Assembly (NCBI GenBank): GCA_002432795.1
Contig: DJGU01000004.1
Span: 46,659-54,291 of the forward strand
Source of the DNA: Anaerolineaceae bacterium UBA5838
GTDB lineage: Bacteria > Chloroflexota > Anaerolineae > Anaerolineales > Anaerolineaceae
Direction of reading: 5' to 3'
DNA length: 7,633 nucleotides
The notes under the pieces are model-generated. The model was given only the letters and a program-made list of their open reading frames with translations, ran no database searches and was not told the DNA's origin. This document shows, piece by piece, positions 1-6,144 of the stretch (its first letter is position 1; each line of letters begins with the position of its first letter). The translations under genes and the position numbers were made by a program.

Positions 1-831
1 ATGCGCTCCCATAACCGGTGTAAATTCACTGATTGGAATCTCCAATGAAGGGTAACGTTCGTTAAGCGAATGTTGTAAGGCTTCAGCTTTTTCTTGAGCA
101 TCGGCATGCATCACTGCTAAATCCAGTTTCTTGAATCCAGACGTCTGATTGGTCAGGATAGAAATGATCGCAGGAATTACGTTATCTTTATTACGTACAA
201 CCCTGGAGGGAGCGACAATCCCCTCTTTATTTATGGTGAGAATAGGTATGATCTGTAGCGCACTGCCAACCAGATACGCCGCTTTACCAATCCGGCCGCC
301 TTGGGCAAGATAATCCAACGTGTCCACCCCGGCGATCAGCCCCGATCTGTGCCTGGCATTCGTCAAATACTGAACCACTTCCTCTTCCATCGAAAGCCCT
401 GCTTGCAATTGCTTTGCTGCTTCAATCGCCAATAAACCTTGTGGCGCGGCGGCTCGCAAACTATCAAAAACGATCACTTTTGACAGCGGGTATTCATTCG
501 AAATCATTTGCGCCGCAACAACGGCAGTATTGTAGTCAGAGCTTAATTGCCTCGAAAGCGTAATACAAAGAACATCGCGCCCTTTCTGGTCAATAATACT
601 TTTAAAACACTCATAATATTGTCCGACATTGGGTGCAGCGGTCTTTACTTCCAACTTTTGAGTGCGCATTTTCTGGTAAAGCTCACCCGGAAAGATATCA
701 ACACCGTCAAGGTATGCTTTCCCTGCAACGATTATGGTCAATGGAAGAATTACCATGCCCAATTGACTGGCTATTTCTGGTGATACCTGTGCGGCGCTAC
801 CTGTTACAACAACAGCATTCTGCGTTTTCAT
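1..831 (-). CDS. DegV family protein (fatty-acid-binding fold), 3' end beyond window
   Basis: The minus-strand frame is open from ATG at 831 to the window edge, giving 277 residues without a stop. The family signature LDYLAQGGRIGKA is at residues 172-184, followed by LVGSALQIIPILTI. An N-terminal block ILPLTIIVAGKAYLDGVDI (28-46) matches the usual DegV 'PLT...DGVDI' region, and the visible end, PVMGAH, matches the start of the family's GAHTGPG motif with its ligand-binding His at 277. DegV/FakB proteins are cytosolic and bind a fatty acid; in some bacteria they present it to a fatty-acid kinase. Several usually conserved spots differ here: TGSAAQ replaces TDSTAD at 10-15, TAAPN replaces the TSQPS-type motif at 64-68, and SSDY replaces SGTY at 97-100. 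The start lies 16 bp after the membrane-fusion gene stop, with an AGGAAAA Shine-Dalgarno, so it is likely the last visible cistron of the exporter operon. About 10 residues are probably missing. The family call is firm; ligand and role are not. Confidence 0.9.
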   Translation of the reverse strand, partial: MKTQNAVVVTGSAAQVSPEIASQLGMVILPLTIIVAGKAYLDGVDIFPGELYQKMRTQKLEVKTAAPNVGQYYECFKSIIDQKGRDVLCITLSRQLSSDYNTAVVAAQMISNEYPLSKVIVFDSLRAAAPQGLLAIEAAKQLQAGLSMEEEVVQYLTNARHRSGLIAGVDTLDYLAQGGRIGKAAYLVGSALQIIPILTINKEGIVAPSRVVRNKDNVIPAIISILTNQTSGFKKLDLAVMHADAQEKAEALQHSLNERYPSLEIPISEFTPVMGAH

Positions 832-847
832 GAGTTTTCCTGAATTT

Positions 848-2143
848 TTATTTTCGAATAAAAGTGACATCTGCGGGCATTCCAGGTTTTAGTTCAAGAT
901 CTGTATTAGGTACTGTGATCTTCACTGCGTAAACGGTTGTTTTACGTCCTTCCACCGTTTGGACATTGCGCGGAGTAAACTCAGCCTGGTCCGAAATATA
1001 AACCACTGTGCCACTGAACGTTTCTCCGGGGAATGAATCCACAGTTATTGAGACCTGGTCACCAAGTTTTACCTTTCCGTACTCTGTTTCCGGGATGAAC
1101 ACTGTCAAATTTACCTCCTGTAATTGGCCAATAATTAATACCACACTAGTGGGGGCGAGCGTTTCGCCGACTTCTAAATTACTAGTCAGTACTGTACCGT
1201 CCACCGGGGCGGTAACGATCGTTTTTTTCAGTTGAACATCCAGCGTAGCCAATGCAGCCTGAGCTTGCGATAATGCAGCTTCGGCTTGTGTCACACCTGA
1301 CTCGGCAGCCTTAACCTGCAAAGACTGGTCACCGCTCATAAGCGAATTGTAATAATCCCAGGCGCGGTCAAAACGTTCTTGTGCTACTTGTACGCGGGCG
1401 CGACCTTCGAGCACATCTTTAGCAGCTTGTGACGTTAATAAACGATTGTAATTGGATTGAGAAGAGGTTAGTTCGGTTTCAGCTGCATCATATTGGTCTT
1501 GGGCAAAGTTTTGTAAATCTTCTTTATCCTGTGCGCTATTTGCCTGAGTAAGGACCTGATCTGCTATCAAAAAAGCAACTTGCGCTTCGGCAACACGTTT
1601 TTCTGCTTCTATGAATCCCTGAGAAGCGTTATCACTAAGGATTTTTTGGAGGTTTGCTTTTTCATCTAAAAGATCAGCACTTGCAGTTTCCATTTCTGCT
1701 TTGGCAGATTCGATTTTTTCTTCTTTATCGAAGTACCAGGTTGGCAGCTCAAATTGAGTGGGCTGAGTAATATTCCAACTACTCATACGGTTCTGTTGAT
1801 CCTGCAAACGTGAAACATTTAGGGCAAGTTCGTATTGCACTTTGGCTGTGTTTACAGCTGCTTCAGCCAACGTGATCGCAGCGTTTGCCTGATCACGCTG
1901 TGCAATGAGCAAAGAATCATCCAGGCGGAACAATTCATCGCCTTTTTTCACTTGTGAACCTTCTTCAACACTGACCGATACGACCATACCGCCTAATTGG
2001 GGGGCAATATTAACCTGGGCTACAGAAATTGTTCCCGAAGCATTTAGCTGTGCAGTACTTTGACCATTCAGACTTTGACATCCTGTTAATCCGATGCTAA
2101 AGACGATAACGAGCGATATTATTTTGGGAAGGGATTTTTTCAT
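848..2143 (-). CDS. HlyD/YbhG-like membrane fusion protein of ABC exporter, predicted lipoprotein
   Basis: This is the periplasmic-adaptor (membrane fusion) subunit of an ABC efflux system, 431 residues long. It has a basic N-terminus, a hydrophobic stretch (8-20) and a lipobox LTGC with lipidated Cys22, so it should be anchored to the outer face of the cytoplasmic membrane. The first half of the lipoyl-like domain is at about 36-75 (IAPQLGGMVVSVSVEEGSQV, then KKGDELFRLDD). Residues about 76-305 are helical and Ala/Gln/Glu-rich, as in a coiled-coil hairpin, and contain no proline from 135 to 312. The second lipoyl half is TIVTAPVDGTVLTSNLEVGE (308-327), followed by a beta-barrel (about 345-385) and a C-terminal domain ending LKPGMPADVTF. 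Homologues such as E. coli YbhG and YhiI are about 330-350 residues; the extra length here is in the hairpin, including an aromatic, proline-containing insert at about 112-140. An AGGAG site sits 6 nt before ATG. No outer-membrane channel gene is visible. The family is secure; the substrate is unknown. Confidence 0.93.
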   Translation of the reverse strand: MKKSLPKIISLVIVFSIGLTGCQSLNGQSTAQLNASGTISVAQVNIAPQLGGMVVSVSVEEGSQVKKGDELFRLDDSLLIAQRDQANAAITLAEAAVNTAKVQYELALNVSRLQDQQNRMSSWNITQPTQFELPTWYFDKEEKIESAKAEMETASADLLDEKANLQKILSDNASQGFIEAEKRVAEAQVAFLIADQVLTQANSAQDKEDLQNFAQDQYDAAETELTSSQSNYNRLLTSQAAKDVLEGRARVQVAQERFDRAWDYYNSLMSGDQSLQVKAAESGVTQAEAALSQAQAALATLDVQLKKTIVTAPVDGTVLTSNLEVGETLAPTSVVLIIGQLQEVNLTVFIPETEYGKVKLGDQVSITVDSFPGETFSGTVVYISDQAEFTPRNVQTVEGRKTTVYAVKITVPNTDLELKPGMPADVTFIRK

Positions 2144-2149
2144 TTTAAT

Positions 2150-2154
2150 CTCCT
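2150..2154 (-). promoter_or_regulatory. Shine-Dalgarno AGGAG for the membrane fusion gene
   Basis: On the minus strand AGGAG lies 6 nt before the ATG at 2143, within the 44-bp gap after the permease stop codon. I see no -35/-10 pair in this gap, so the gene is probably transcribed with the upstream cistrons. This site also fixes the chosen start codon, which begins directly with the lipoprotein signal sequence. Confidence 0.75.
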
Positions 2155-2187
2155 AATTGAGAAATGGTTTTTTGATAGTGTCAGGTA

Positions 2188-3324
2188 TTACAGGCGCTTA
2201 TGGAACATTAAGACACTTGCAAAGAATACCACGATACTGAACACAGCCATTGGCCAGATCCAGATCCATAAAGTAAAGAAATTCGCACCCTTTAGTATGA
2301 TGCCACGGACAATCTCCAGGAAATAAGTCACTGGTAAAAAATAGCCGGCATAGTAAGCCAGCCAGGGCATATTCTCACGCGGAAACAGCAGCCCAGCCAG
2401 TATAAAAGATGGCATCATGATAAACGAAGCCATGTACATGGCTTGCATCTGAGTTTTGGAAATGTTTGAAATGAGCACCCCCAATCCCAGCGACCCAAGC
2501 AGAAATATAAGGCTTAGTCCTGCCAGAAGTGGGATACTGCCGACAACATCCACTCCGAACCAGATAGCACCAACTGCCACGGTCATAACTACGTTAACAA
2601 AAGCCACTACAACGAAAGGCAAAATCTTACCTAACATTAATTCCCATGACCGGACCGGGGTCACGATAAGCTGTTCGAGGGTACCTTGCTCGCGTTCACG
2701 CACGATGGCGAATGCGGTCAATAGTAATGTCTGAATTTGGAGAATAATCGCGACTAAACCAGGAATCATGAAGTTCATCCGCTTCATATCTGGATTATAC
2801 AAGTACCGCATGCGTGCATCCACCGGAAGACTCAGCTGCATACCTGTGCCACTACGCTCCAGACGCTTGATGAGAATCTCCTGCGACATTGATTGGCTGA
2901 TCGTTTCAGCAGCAAGTTGAGCGGTTTGCGCAATGGTGGGATTTGAGCCATCGATATAAAACTGAATGGTTCCAACTCCCCCCGTACTGACATCTCTTCC
3001 AAAACTTTCGGGGATGTAAAGACCAGCTTTAACAATACCTGCGTCCATCATCGCTAAAATCTCATTTTCACTCTGAGCTGCGTGTGTATACTTAAAAAAC
3101 TCGCTGCTTGTCAATTTATCTACCAGGGTGCGGCTGGTATCCGTATGTGATAGGTCGACCACAGCCAGAGGAATATCTTTAACATCATTTGCAACTGCAT
3201 ATCCAAGTAGGAACAACATCATGACTGGCAAAACGATCACCAGCGCCAGGGTGCGAGGATCACGAATAATGTGTAACCATTCTTTTCGAACTATGGTCAT
3301 CATGCGGCGAAAACTTTGTCTCAT
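2188..3324 (-). CDS. ABC-2 type permease (YbhR/YbhS-like)
   Basis: This is the membrane-spanning subunit of the exporter, 378 residues, the normal length for YbhR/YbhS relatives. A cytosolic basic N-terminus (RKEWLHIIRDPRT) leads into TM1 at about 26-46. A large extracytoplasmic domain follows (about 48-180), containing PLAVVDLSHTD and FYIDGSNPTIAQT, as in this subfamily. The remaining helices are at about 184-206, 235-257, 262-285, 296-316 and 350-372. The cytosolic loop REREQGTLEQLIVTPVRSWE (209-228) is the diagnostic ABC-2 coupling segment. The gene starts 10 bp after ATPase 2 with a very strong AGGAGG site, so it is translated from the same message. Ybh-type systems usually encode two different permeases. 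Only one is visible here, implying a homodimer or a second permease elsewhere. Family call is confident. Transport of drugs, cations or lipids is possible, but the substrate cannot be read from the sequence. Confidence 0.95.
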   Translation of the reverse strand: MRQSFRRMMTIVRKEWLHIIRDPRTLALVIVLPVMMLFLLGYAVANDVKDIPLAVVDLSHTDTSRTLVDKLTSSEFFKYTHAAQSENEILAMMDAGIVKAGLYIPESFGRDVSTGGVGTIQFYIDGSNPTIAQTAQLAAETISQSMSQEILIKRLERSGTGMQLSLPVDARMRYLYNPDMKRMNFMIPGLVAIILQIQTLLLTAFAIVREREQGTLEQLIVTPVRSWELMLGKILPFVVVAFVNVVMTVAVGAIWFGVDVVGSIPLLAGLSLIFLLGSLGLGVLISNISKTQMQAMYMASFIMMPSFILAGLLFPRENMPWLAYYAGYFLPVTYFLEIVRGIILKGANFFTLWIWIWPMAVFSIVVFFASVLMFHKRL

Positions 3325-3329
3325 GTGAA

Positions 3330-3335
3330 CCTCCT
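3330..3335 (-). promoter_or_regulatory. Strong Shine-Dalgarno AGGAGG for the permease, touching the upstream stop codon
   Basis: On the minus strand the text reads TTAAGGAGGTTCACATG. The AGGAGG lies 5 nt before ATG at 3324, and its first A is the last base of the TAA stop (3337-3335) of ATPase 2. This layout favours ribosome re-initiation and tight co-translation of ATPase and permease. Confidence 0.85.
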
Positions 3336-4288
3336 TAATCGATTTCTGCCCGTACGTGCAGGCGATTTTCTTGATCTACCAACGAAACAAACACATCTTC
3401 CAACGAAGGCAAAACGCGCTCGATTCGATCTATAACAATCTCGTTATCCATCAATACTTTTTCCAGAAAACCCTTTTCATTCTCATCGGTCATGAGAACA
3501 TGTAAAATAACGCCATGCGCTGCCACATCTTGTACGGTTGGCAAATCACGTAATATTTTTTCCGCACGACCCGGTTCATGGCAATCGACTTCAAATAAAA
3601 TACCTCTCATTTCATCTTTCAATGAATCCGGGTCGTTGAGCGCAATTAAACGTGAACGATACATCATCCCAATTACGTTACAAAACTCAGCTTCATCCAT
3701 GTAATGAGTAGTTGCAAGCACACTTACTCCTCGGCCAGCCATTGTATAAATCATTTCCCAAAATTCGCGTCGTGATACCGGGTCAACTCCGGCTGTCGGT
3801 TCATCCAAAAAAATCATCGGTGGTTCATGTACAATTGCGCAAGCAAGCGCCAAACGCTGACGCCATGCACCCGAAAGGTTGCCAGTCAATTGTTTCTCGT
3901 GCCCTTGTAAACCAGCTATCTCAATTAACTCAGTTATTCGTGGTTTTACTTTCTCACGAGGGATTCCATATAAGTTTGCGTAAAAATTTAGGTTTTCAGA
4001 TACGCTCAGATCGTTATAAAGTGAAAATTTTTGCGACATATAGCCGATTCTTTGCTTGACTTCTTCGGCTTGCTTGGACACATCAAATCCCAGGACACTA
4101 GCTGCCCCCGATGTGGGCGTCAGAATGCCACATAACATACGGATTGTGGTGGTTTTGCCCGCTCCGTTCGGACCGAGGAGCCCAAAAATTTCGCCTTTGG
4201 GGATATCGAAGCTGATATGGTCTACAGCGATGAAGTCACCAAATTTTCGCGTCAGTTGAGTGGCTTGTACAGCTTTTTCTGAGCTCAT
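3335..4288 (-). CDS. ABC exporter ATP-binding protein 2 (YbhF C-terminal half-like)
   Basis: This is the second nucleotide-binding subunit, 317 residues. Walker A is GPNGAGKTT (39-47), the Q-loop Gln86 is in GYMSQKFSLY, the signature is LSGAW (138-142), Walker B is MIFLDE (158-163), the D-loop is GVDP, and the H-loop has His195 in TTHYMDEAE. A further domain of about 85 residues ends with LPSLEDVFVSLVDQ, the usual tail of the ABC-2/DrrA-type ATPases. The second Gly of the canonical LSGG signature is Ala141 here; relatives such as the second half of E. coli YbhF also depart from LSGG. The ATG overlaps the stop of ATPase 1 as ATGA, with AGGAG 8 nt upstream (4297-4301), which predicts translational coupling and a 1:1 heterodimer. 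In YbhF/YhiH the two ATPase halves are fused; here they are separate genes. ATP hydrolysis at the membrane should drive the neighbouring permease. Confidence 0.95.
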   Translation of the reverse strand: MSSEKAVQATQLTRKFGDFIAVDHISFDIPKGEIFGLLGPNGAGKTTTIRMLCGILTPTSGAASVLGFDVSKQAEEVKQRIGYMSQKFSLYNDLSVSENLNFYANLYGIPREKVKPRITELIEIAGLQGHEKQLTGNLSGAWRQRLALACAIVHEPPMIFLDEPTAGVDPVSRREFWEMIYTMAGRGVSVLATTHYMDEAEFCNVIGMMYRSRLIALNDPDSLKDEMRGILFEVDCHEPGRAEKILRDLPTVQDVAAHGVILHVLMTDENEKGFLEKVLMDNEIVIDRIERVLPSLEDVFVSLVDQENRLHVRAEID

Positions 4289-5232
4289 GCCTGCTTCTCC
4301 TGCTGTTCGACCAGGTAGATGAAAACATCTTCCATCAGGATCCGTGCTTCACGCAGAATGCTGATCTGCGCGCCAGCTGTTTCCAGATTTGCCTTGATTC
4401 GCGCTTGCGCCTCAGCCGGGTCCACCACCGAGAGACGCAGACGGTCGCCAACAGCGCGCCAGCCATACCCACCATCTGTTTTATCAACCACCTGACGCAG
4501 CGTTCCACGCGGCTTGGCTTTGATCTCTACGATCCGGAAAGGCATTTGCCGCTCCAAGTCCGCAGGCGCGCCCGTGGTGAGTATTCGACCCTGATAAATG
4601 ATGCTGACCATATTACAGCGTTCCGCTTCATCCATATAAGGTGTACTGACCAGAACGGTAACGCCTTGTTGAATAACCTTAGCCAGCAATTGCCATAACT
4701 CCCGTCTGGAAACCGGATCTACACCCGTGGTTGGTTCATCCAATAACAGGATTTCTGGTTCATGTACCAAAGCACAAGCTAATGCTAACTTTTTTCGCAT
4801 CCCACCTGAGAGATTCTCGCTGCGCCGGGAAGTAAAATCCGTCAGGCGCGCGAACTCCAGTAATTCTTCAATGCGACTTTTTTGTTTCCCACGCGGCACG
4901 CCATTTATGTCAGCGAAGAAACGTAGGTTTTCCATCACACTCAAATCGGGATACAAGCTGAAAGCCTGCGGCATATATCCTAATCTGGAGCGGACCTGCT
5001 CAGCTTGCTTATTCACGTCATAACCCATTAATCGGGCAGAGCCCGATGTCGGATTCATGACAGTGGACAGGATGCGCAGCAGGGTTGTCTTGCCTGCACC
5101 ATCCGGGCCAACCAGTCCGTACAGTTGTCCAGCCTCGACATGCAGGTCAACCGCATCCAGCGCGGGCCGACTTCCCTTTGGCTGGGAAGAATATTGTTTT
5201 GTTAAAAGAAGAGCCTCAACAGAAATTGTCAT
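4285..5232 (-). CDS. ABC exporter ATP-binding protein 1 (YbhF N-terminal half-like), H-loop His replaced
   Basis: This is the first nucleotide-binding subunit, 315 residues. Walker A is GPDGAGKTT (42-50; the Asp in place of Asn is usual for the first half of YbhF-type ATPases). The Q-loop Gln89 is in GYMPQAFSLY, the signature LSGGM (141-145) is canonical, Walker B is ILLLDE (161-166), and GVDPVSRRELW follows. The H-loop histidine is missing: the motif reads STPYMDEAE with Pro198 (codon at 4641-4639), whereas the neighbouring ATPase has His. A C-terminal domain ends RILMEDVFIYLVEQ. It shares many blocks with ATPase 2 (VSRRE, YMDEAE, Y(D/N)V-type loops), consistent with an old duplication. It starts 38 bp after the regulator with only a weak GGGA ribosome site, preceded by a 14-nt element also found before the regulator. 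Hand-counted base composition in its 3' third is GC-richer than in ATPase 2. Confidence 0.95.
   Translation of the reverse strand: MTISVEALLLTKQYSSQPKGSRPALDAVDLHVEAGQLYGLVGPDGAGKTTLLRILSTVMNPTSGSARLMGYDVNKQAEQVRSRLGYMPQAFSLYPDLSVMENLRFFADINGVPRGKQKSRIEELLEFARLTDFTSRRSENLSGGMRKKLALACALVHEPEILLLDEPTTGVDPVSRRELWQLLAKVIQQGVTVLVSTPYMDEAERCNMVSIIYQGRILTTGAPADLERQMPFRIVEIKAKPRGTLRQVVDKTDGGYGWRAVGDRLRLSVVDPAEAQARIKANLETAGAQISILREARILMEDVFIYLVEQQEKQA
4297..4301 (-). promoter_or_regulatory. Shine-Dalgarno AGGAG for ATPase 2, inside the end of ATPase 1
   Basis: On the minus strand AGGAG lies 8 nt before the ATG at 4288 and within the last codons of ATPase 1. The start and stop codons overlap as ATGA (4288-4285). 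Together these fix the start of ATPase 2 and indicate coupled translation of the two subunits. Confidence 0.8.
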
Positions 5233-5241
5233 TGTAAAATC

Positions 5242-5255
5242 CCAAAATGACCAAA
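5242..5255 (-). promoter_or_regulatory. 14-nt element TTTGGTCATTTTGG before ATPase 1 (copy 2)
   Basis: This element sits 9 nt upstream of the ATG of ATPase 1, in the 38-bp gap after the regulator stop. It differs by one base from the copy ahead of the regulator start (5989-6002). Each copy contains TTTGG twice with a 9-nt period. It could be a DNA operator for the adjacent regulator or an mRNA-level element covering the ribosome-binding site. Function is inferred only from repetition and placement. Confidence 0.45.
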
Positions 5256-5270
5256 ATATAGATAATTTAT

Positions 5271-5981
5271 TTAGCTCTGAAGTACGAGCGCAAACATGTC
5301 TTTTATGCCATCGCCTAAACTTCGATATAGGCGAGGCTCCATTTCCATCACTAGGGCTTGATACCGTTCGACTTGTTTAATGATTGATTGGTCCCAATCT
5401 AAATCTATCGCATTTTCATTAGCTAACAGACCTAAAACAAATCCACCTAATAAAAGCAATCCTGAACGGGAAATTGTACCTTTCGGTTTTAAAAATTGAG
5501 GCAGACGTTCGACCAGGATGTGGCGGCCGGTGCCCCTGCCGAGCCTGAGTATAAGAACCATCATGACCTCAAAGCAATAACGCAGGGTTTCCGGCGCATC
5601 CGGCGGTACGCGGGCTAACATTTCTTCAGCCAGTATTCGATCCTGGAATTCGCTCGTTCGGATTCTCGCCAGGATACGTGACTTGGTACTGTCCCAATCG
5701 CCCAAATCGGCACCGTTCGTTAACTCTTCTATTCGGCGACTGGCCACTTCAGTGGGTATGAATACAACTGCTGAGCGTCCCACGGATGGCTTTTCAGAAC
5801 CAATACGATACTCAGAAGTGACATATCCCTTCTCTTCGAGCAAGCGCAGCATATCATAGGCAGTGAAGGGACTCACTCCAACCCGTTCTGCCAATAACGA
5901 GTAATGGATCGGCCCATTTAATTCTCGATAAAGATCGAGAAAACGATTGATAAAAGTTTCCTGGCGTCGTGTGAGTTTCAT
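5271..5981 (-). CDS. Winged-helix transcriptional regulator of the exporter operon
   Basis: Start chosen at ATG 5981, giving 236 residues (MKLTRRQETFINRF...). The frame extends upstream to a TTG at 6041, but those 20 codons consist of the promoter itself (TTGACA is the -35 box), and the TTG lacks a ribosome site. Residues about 5-76 form a winged helix-turn-helix: HYSLLAERVGVS then PFTAYDMLRLLEEKGYV (recognition helix about 37-52), and a wing ending in GRSAVVFIPT. Such N-termini resemble MarR/DtxR/LexA-like DNA-binding domains. The C-terminal half (about 95-236) is helical and of unknown family to me. It holds a hydrophobic run SGLLLLGGFVLGLLA (173-187) that could be a buried core helix, a ligand pocket or, less likely, a membrane segment. 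As first gene of the operon it probably controls its own promoter and the exporter. Whether it represses or activates, and its ligand, are unknown. E. coli ybhGFSR is instead linked to a TetR-family protein, so the regulator type differs here. Confidence 0.82.
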   Translation of the reverse strand: MKLTRRQETFINRFLDLYRELNGPIHYSLLAERVGVSPFTAYDMLRLLEEKGYVTSEYRIGSEKPSVGRSAVVFIPTEVASRRIEELTNGADLGDWDSTKSRILARIRTSEFQDRILAEEMLARVPPDAPETLRYCFEVMMVLILRLGRGTGRHILVERLPQFLKPKGTISRSGLLLLGGFVLGLLANENAIDLDWDQSIIKQVERYQALVMEMEPRLYRSLGDGIKDMFALVLQS

Positions 5982-5988
5982 TAATTTT

Positions 5989-6002
5989 CCAAAAAGACCA
6001 AA
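5989..6002 (-). promoter_or_regulatory. 14-nt element TTTGGTCTTTTTGG in the operon leader (copy 1)
   Basis: This element lies 7 nt upstream of the regulator's ATG at 5981 and matches the element before ATPase 1 at 13 of 14 positions. A shorter related copy, GTCATTTTAG, lies at 6070-6061 about 20 bp upstream of the -35 box. The last GG, followed by AAAATTA and the start codon, may double as a weak ribosome-binding site. Role is inferred. Confidence 0.45.
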
Positions 6003-6009
6003 GAATTGG
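5998..6009. promoter_or_regulatory. Candidate operator: CCAA-N4-TTGG inverted repeat at the operon transcription start
   Basis: The + strand reads CCAAAGAATTGG, a dyad with 4-bp arms and a 4-bp centre. It lies directly downstream of the -10 box of the operon promoter, over the expected start of transcription (about 6005-6007), where a bound repressor would block initiation. It partly overlaps the 14-nt element. Short dyads like this occur by chance, so the assignment to the adjacent winged-helix regulator is tentative. Confidence 0.35.
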
Positions 6010-6012
6010 CTT

Positions 6013-6041
6013 ATTGTATTAGGGGTCTGCTGAGTTGTCAA
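6013..6041 (-). promoter_or_regulatory. Sigma70-type promoter of the exporter operon
   Basis: On the minus strand the -35 box is TTGACA (6041-6036), the spacer is exactly 17 nt, and the -10 box is TACAAT (6018-6013). This is one mismatch from full consensus. Transcription should begin near 6005-6007, giving a leader of roughly 25 nt before the ATG at 5981. The promoter overlaps the upstream part of the regulator's longest frame and so rules out the TTG at 6041 as a start for this transcript. Confidence 0.8.
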
Positions 6042-6078
6042 GGATGACGCACTGGTTCAACTAAAATGACACGTAAAT

Positions 6079-6099
6079 GGGACGGGGAATCGGGACGGG
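6079..6099 (+). repeat. G-rich direct repeat with G-quadruplex potential between the divergent promoters
   Basis: GGGACGGG occurs twice (6079-6086 and 6092-6099, period 13), and another GGG follows at 6104-6106. The first four G-runs are separated by loops of 2, about 4-5 and 2 nt, which satisfies the usual G3+ quadruplex pattern on the + strand. It lies about 40-60 bp upstream of the operon -35 box and about 50-70 bp upstream of the EamA gene -10 box. It could equally be a direct-repeat protein site. No function is shown. Confidence 0.5.
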
Positions 6100-6144
6100 T
6101 TTTGGGTCAGAAAAAAGTTAACTCCTGATGTTCCCTTTTTGGCA

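Noticed and set aside
547..833. Plus-strand frames of 66-78 codons at the left end
   Set aside because: They are antisense to the DegV gene, which is well supported by family motifs; no ribosome site or homology-like features.
3335..5232. The two adjacent ATPase genes as one fused YbhF-like gene broken by a frameshift
   Set aside because: ATPase 2 has its own AGGAG site and ATG in an ATGA overlap, and both proteins have complete N- and C-terminal domains, so this is a genuine two-gene arrangement.
5233..5270. Intrinsic terminator or separate promoter between the regulator and ATPase 1
   Set aside because: No GC-rich stem with U-tract and no -35/-10 pair at proper spacing were seen; the notable content is the repeated 14-nt element.
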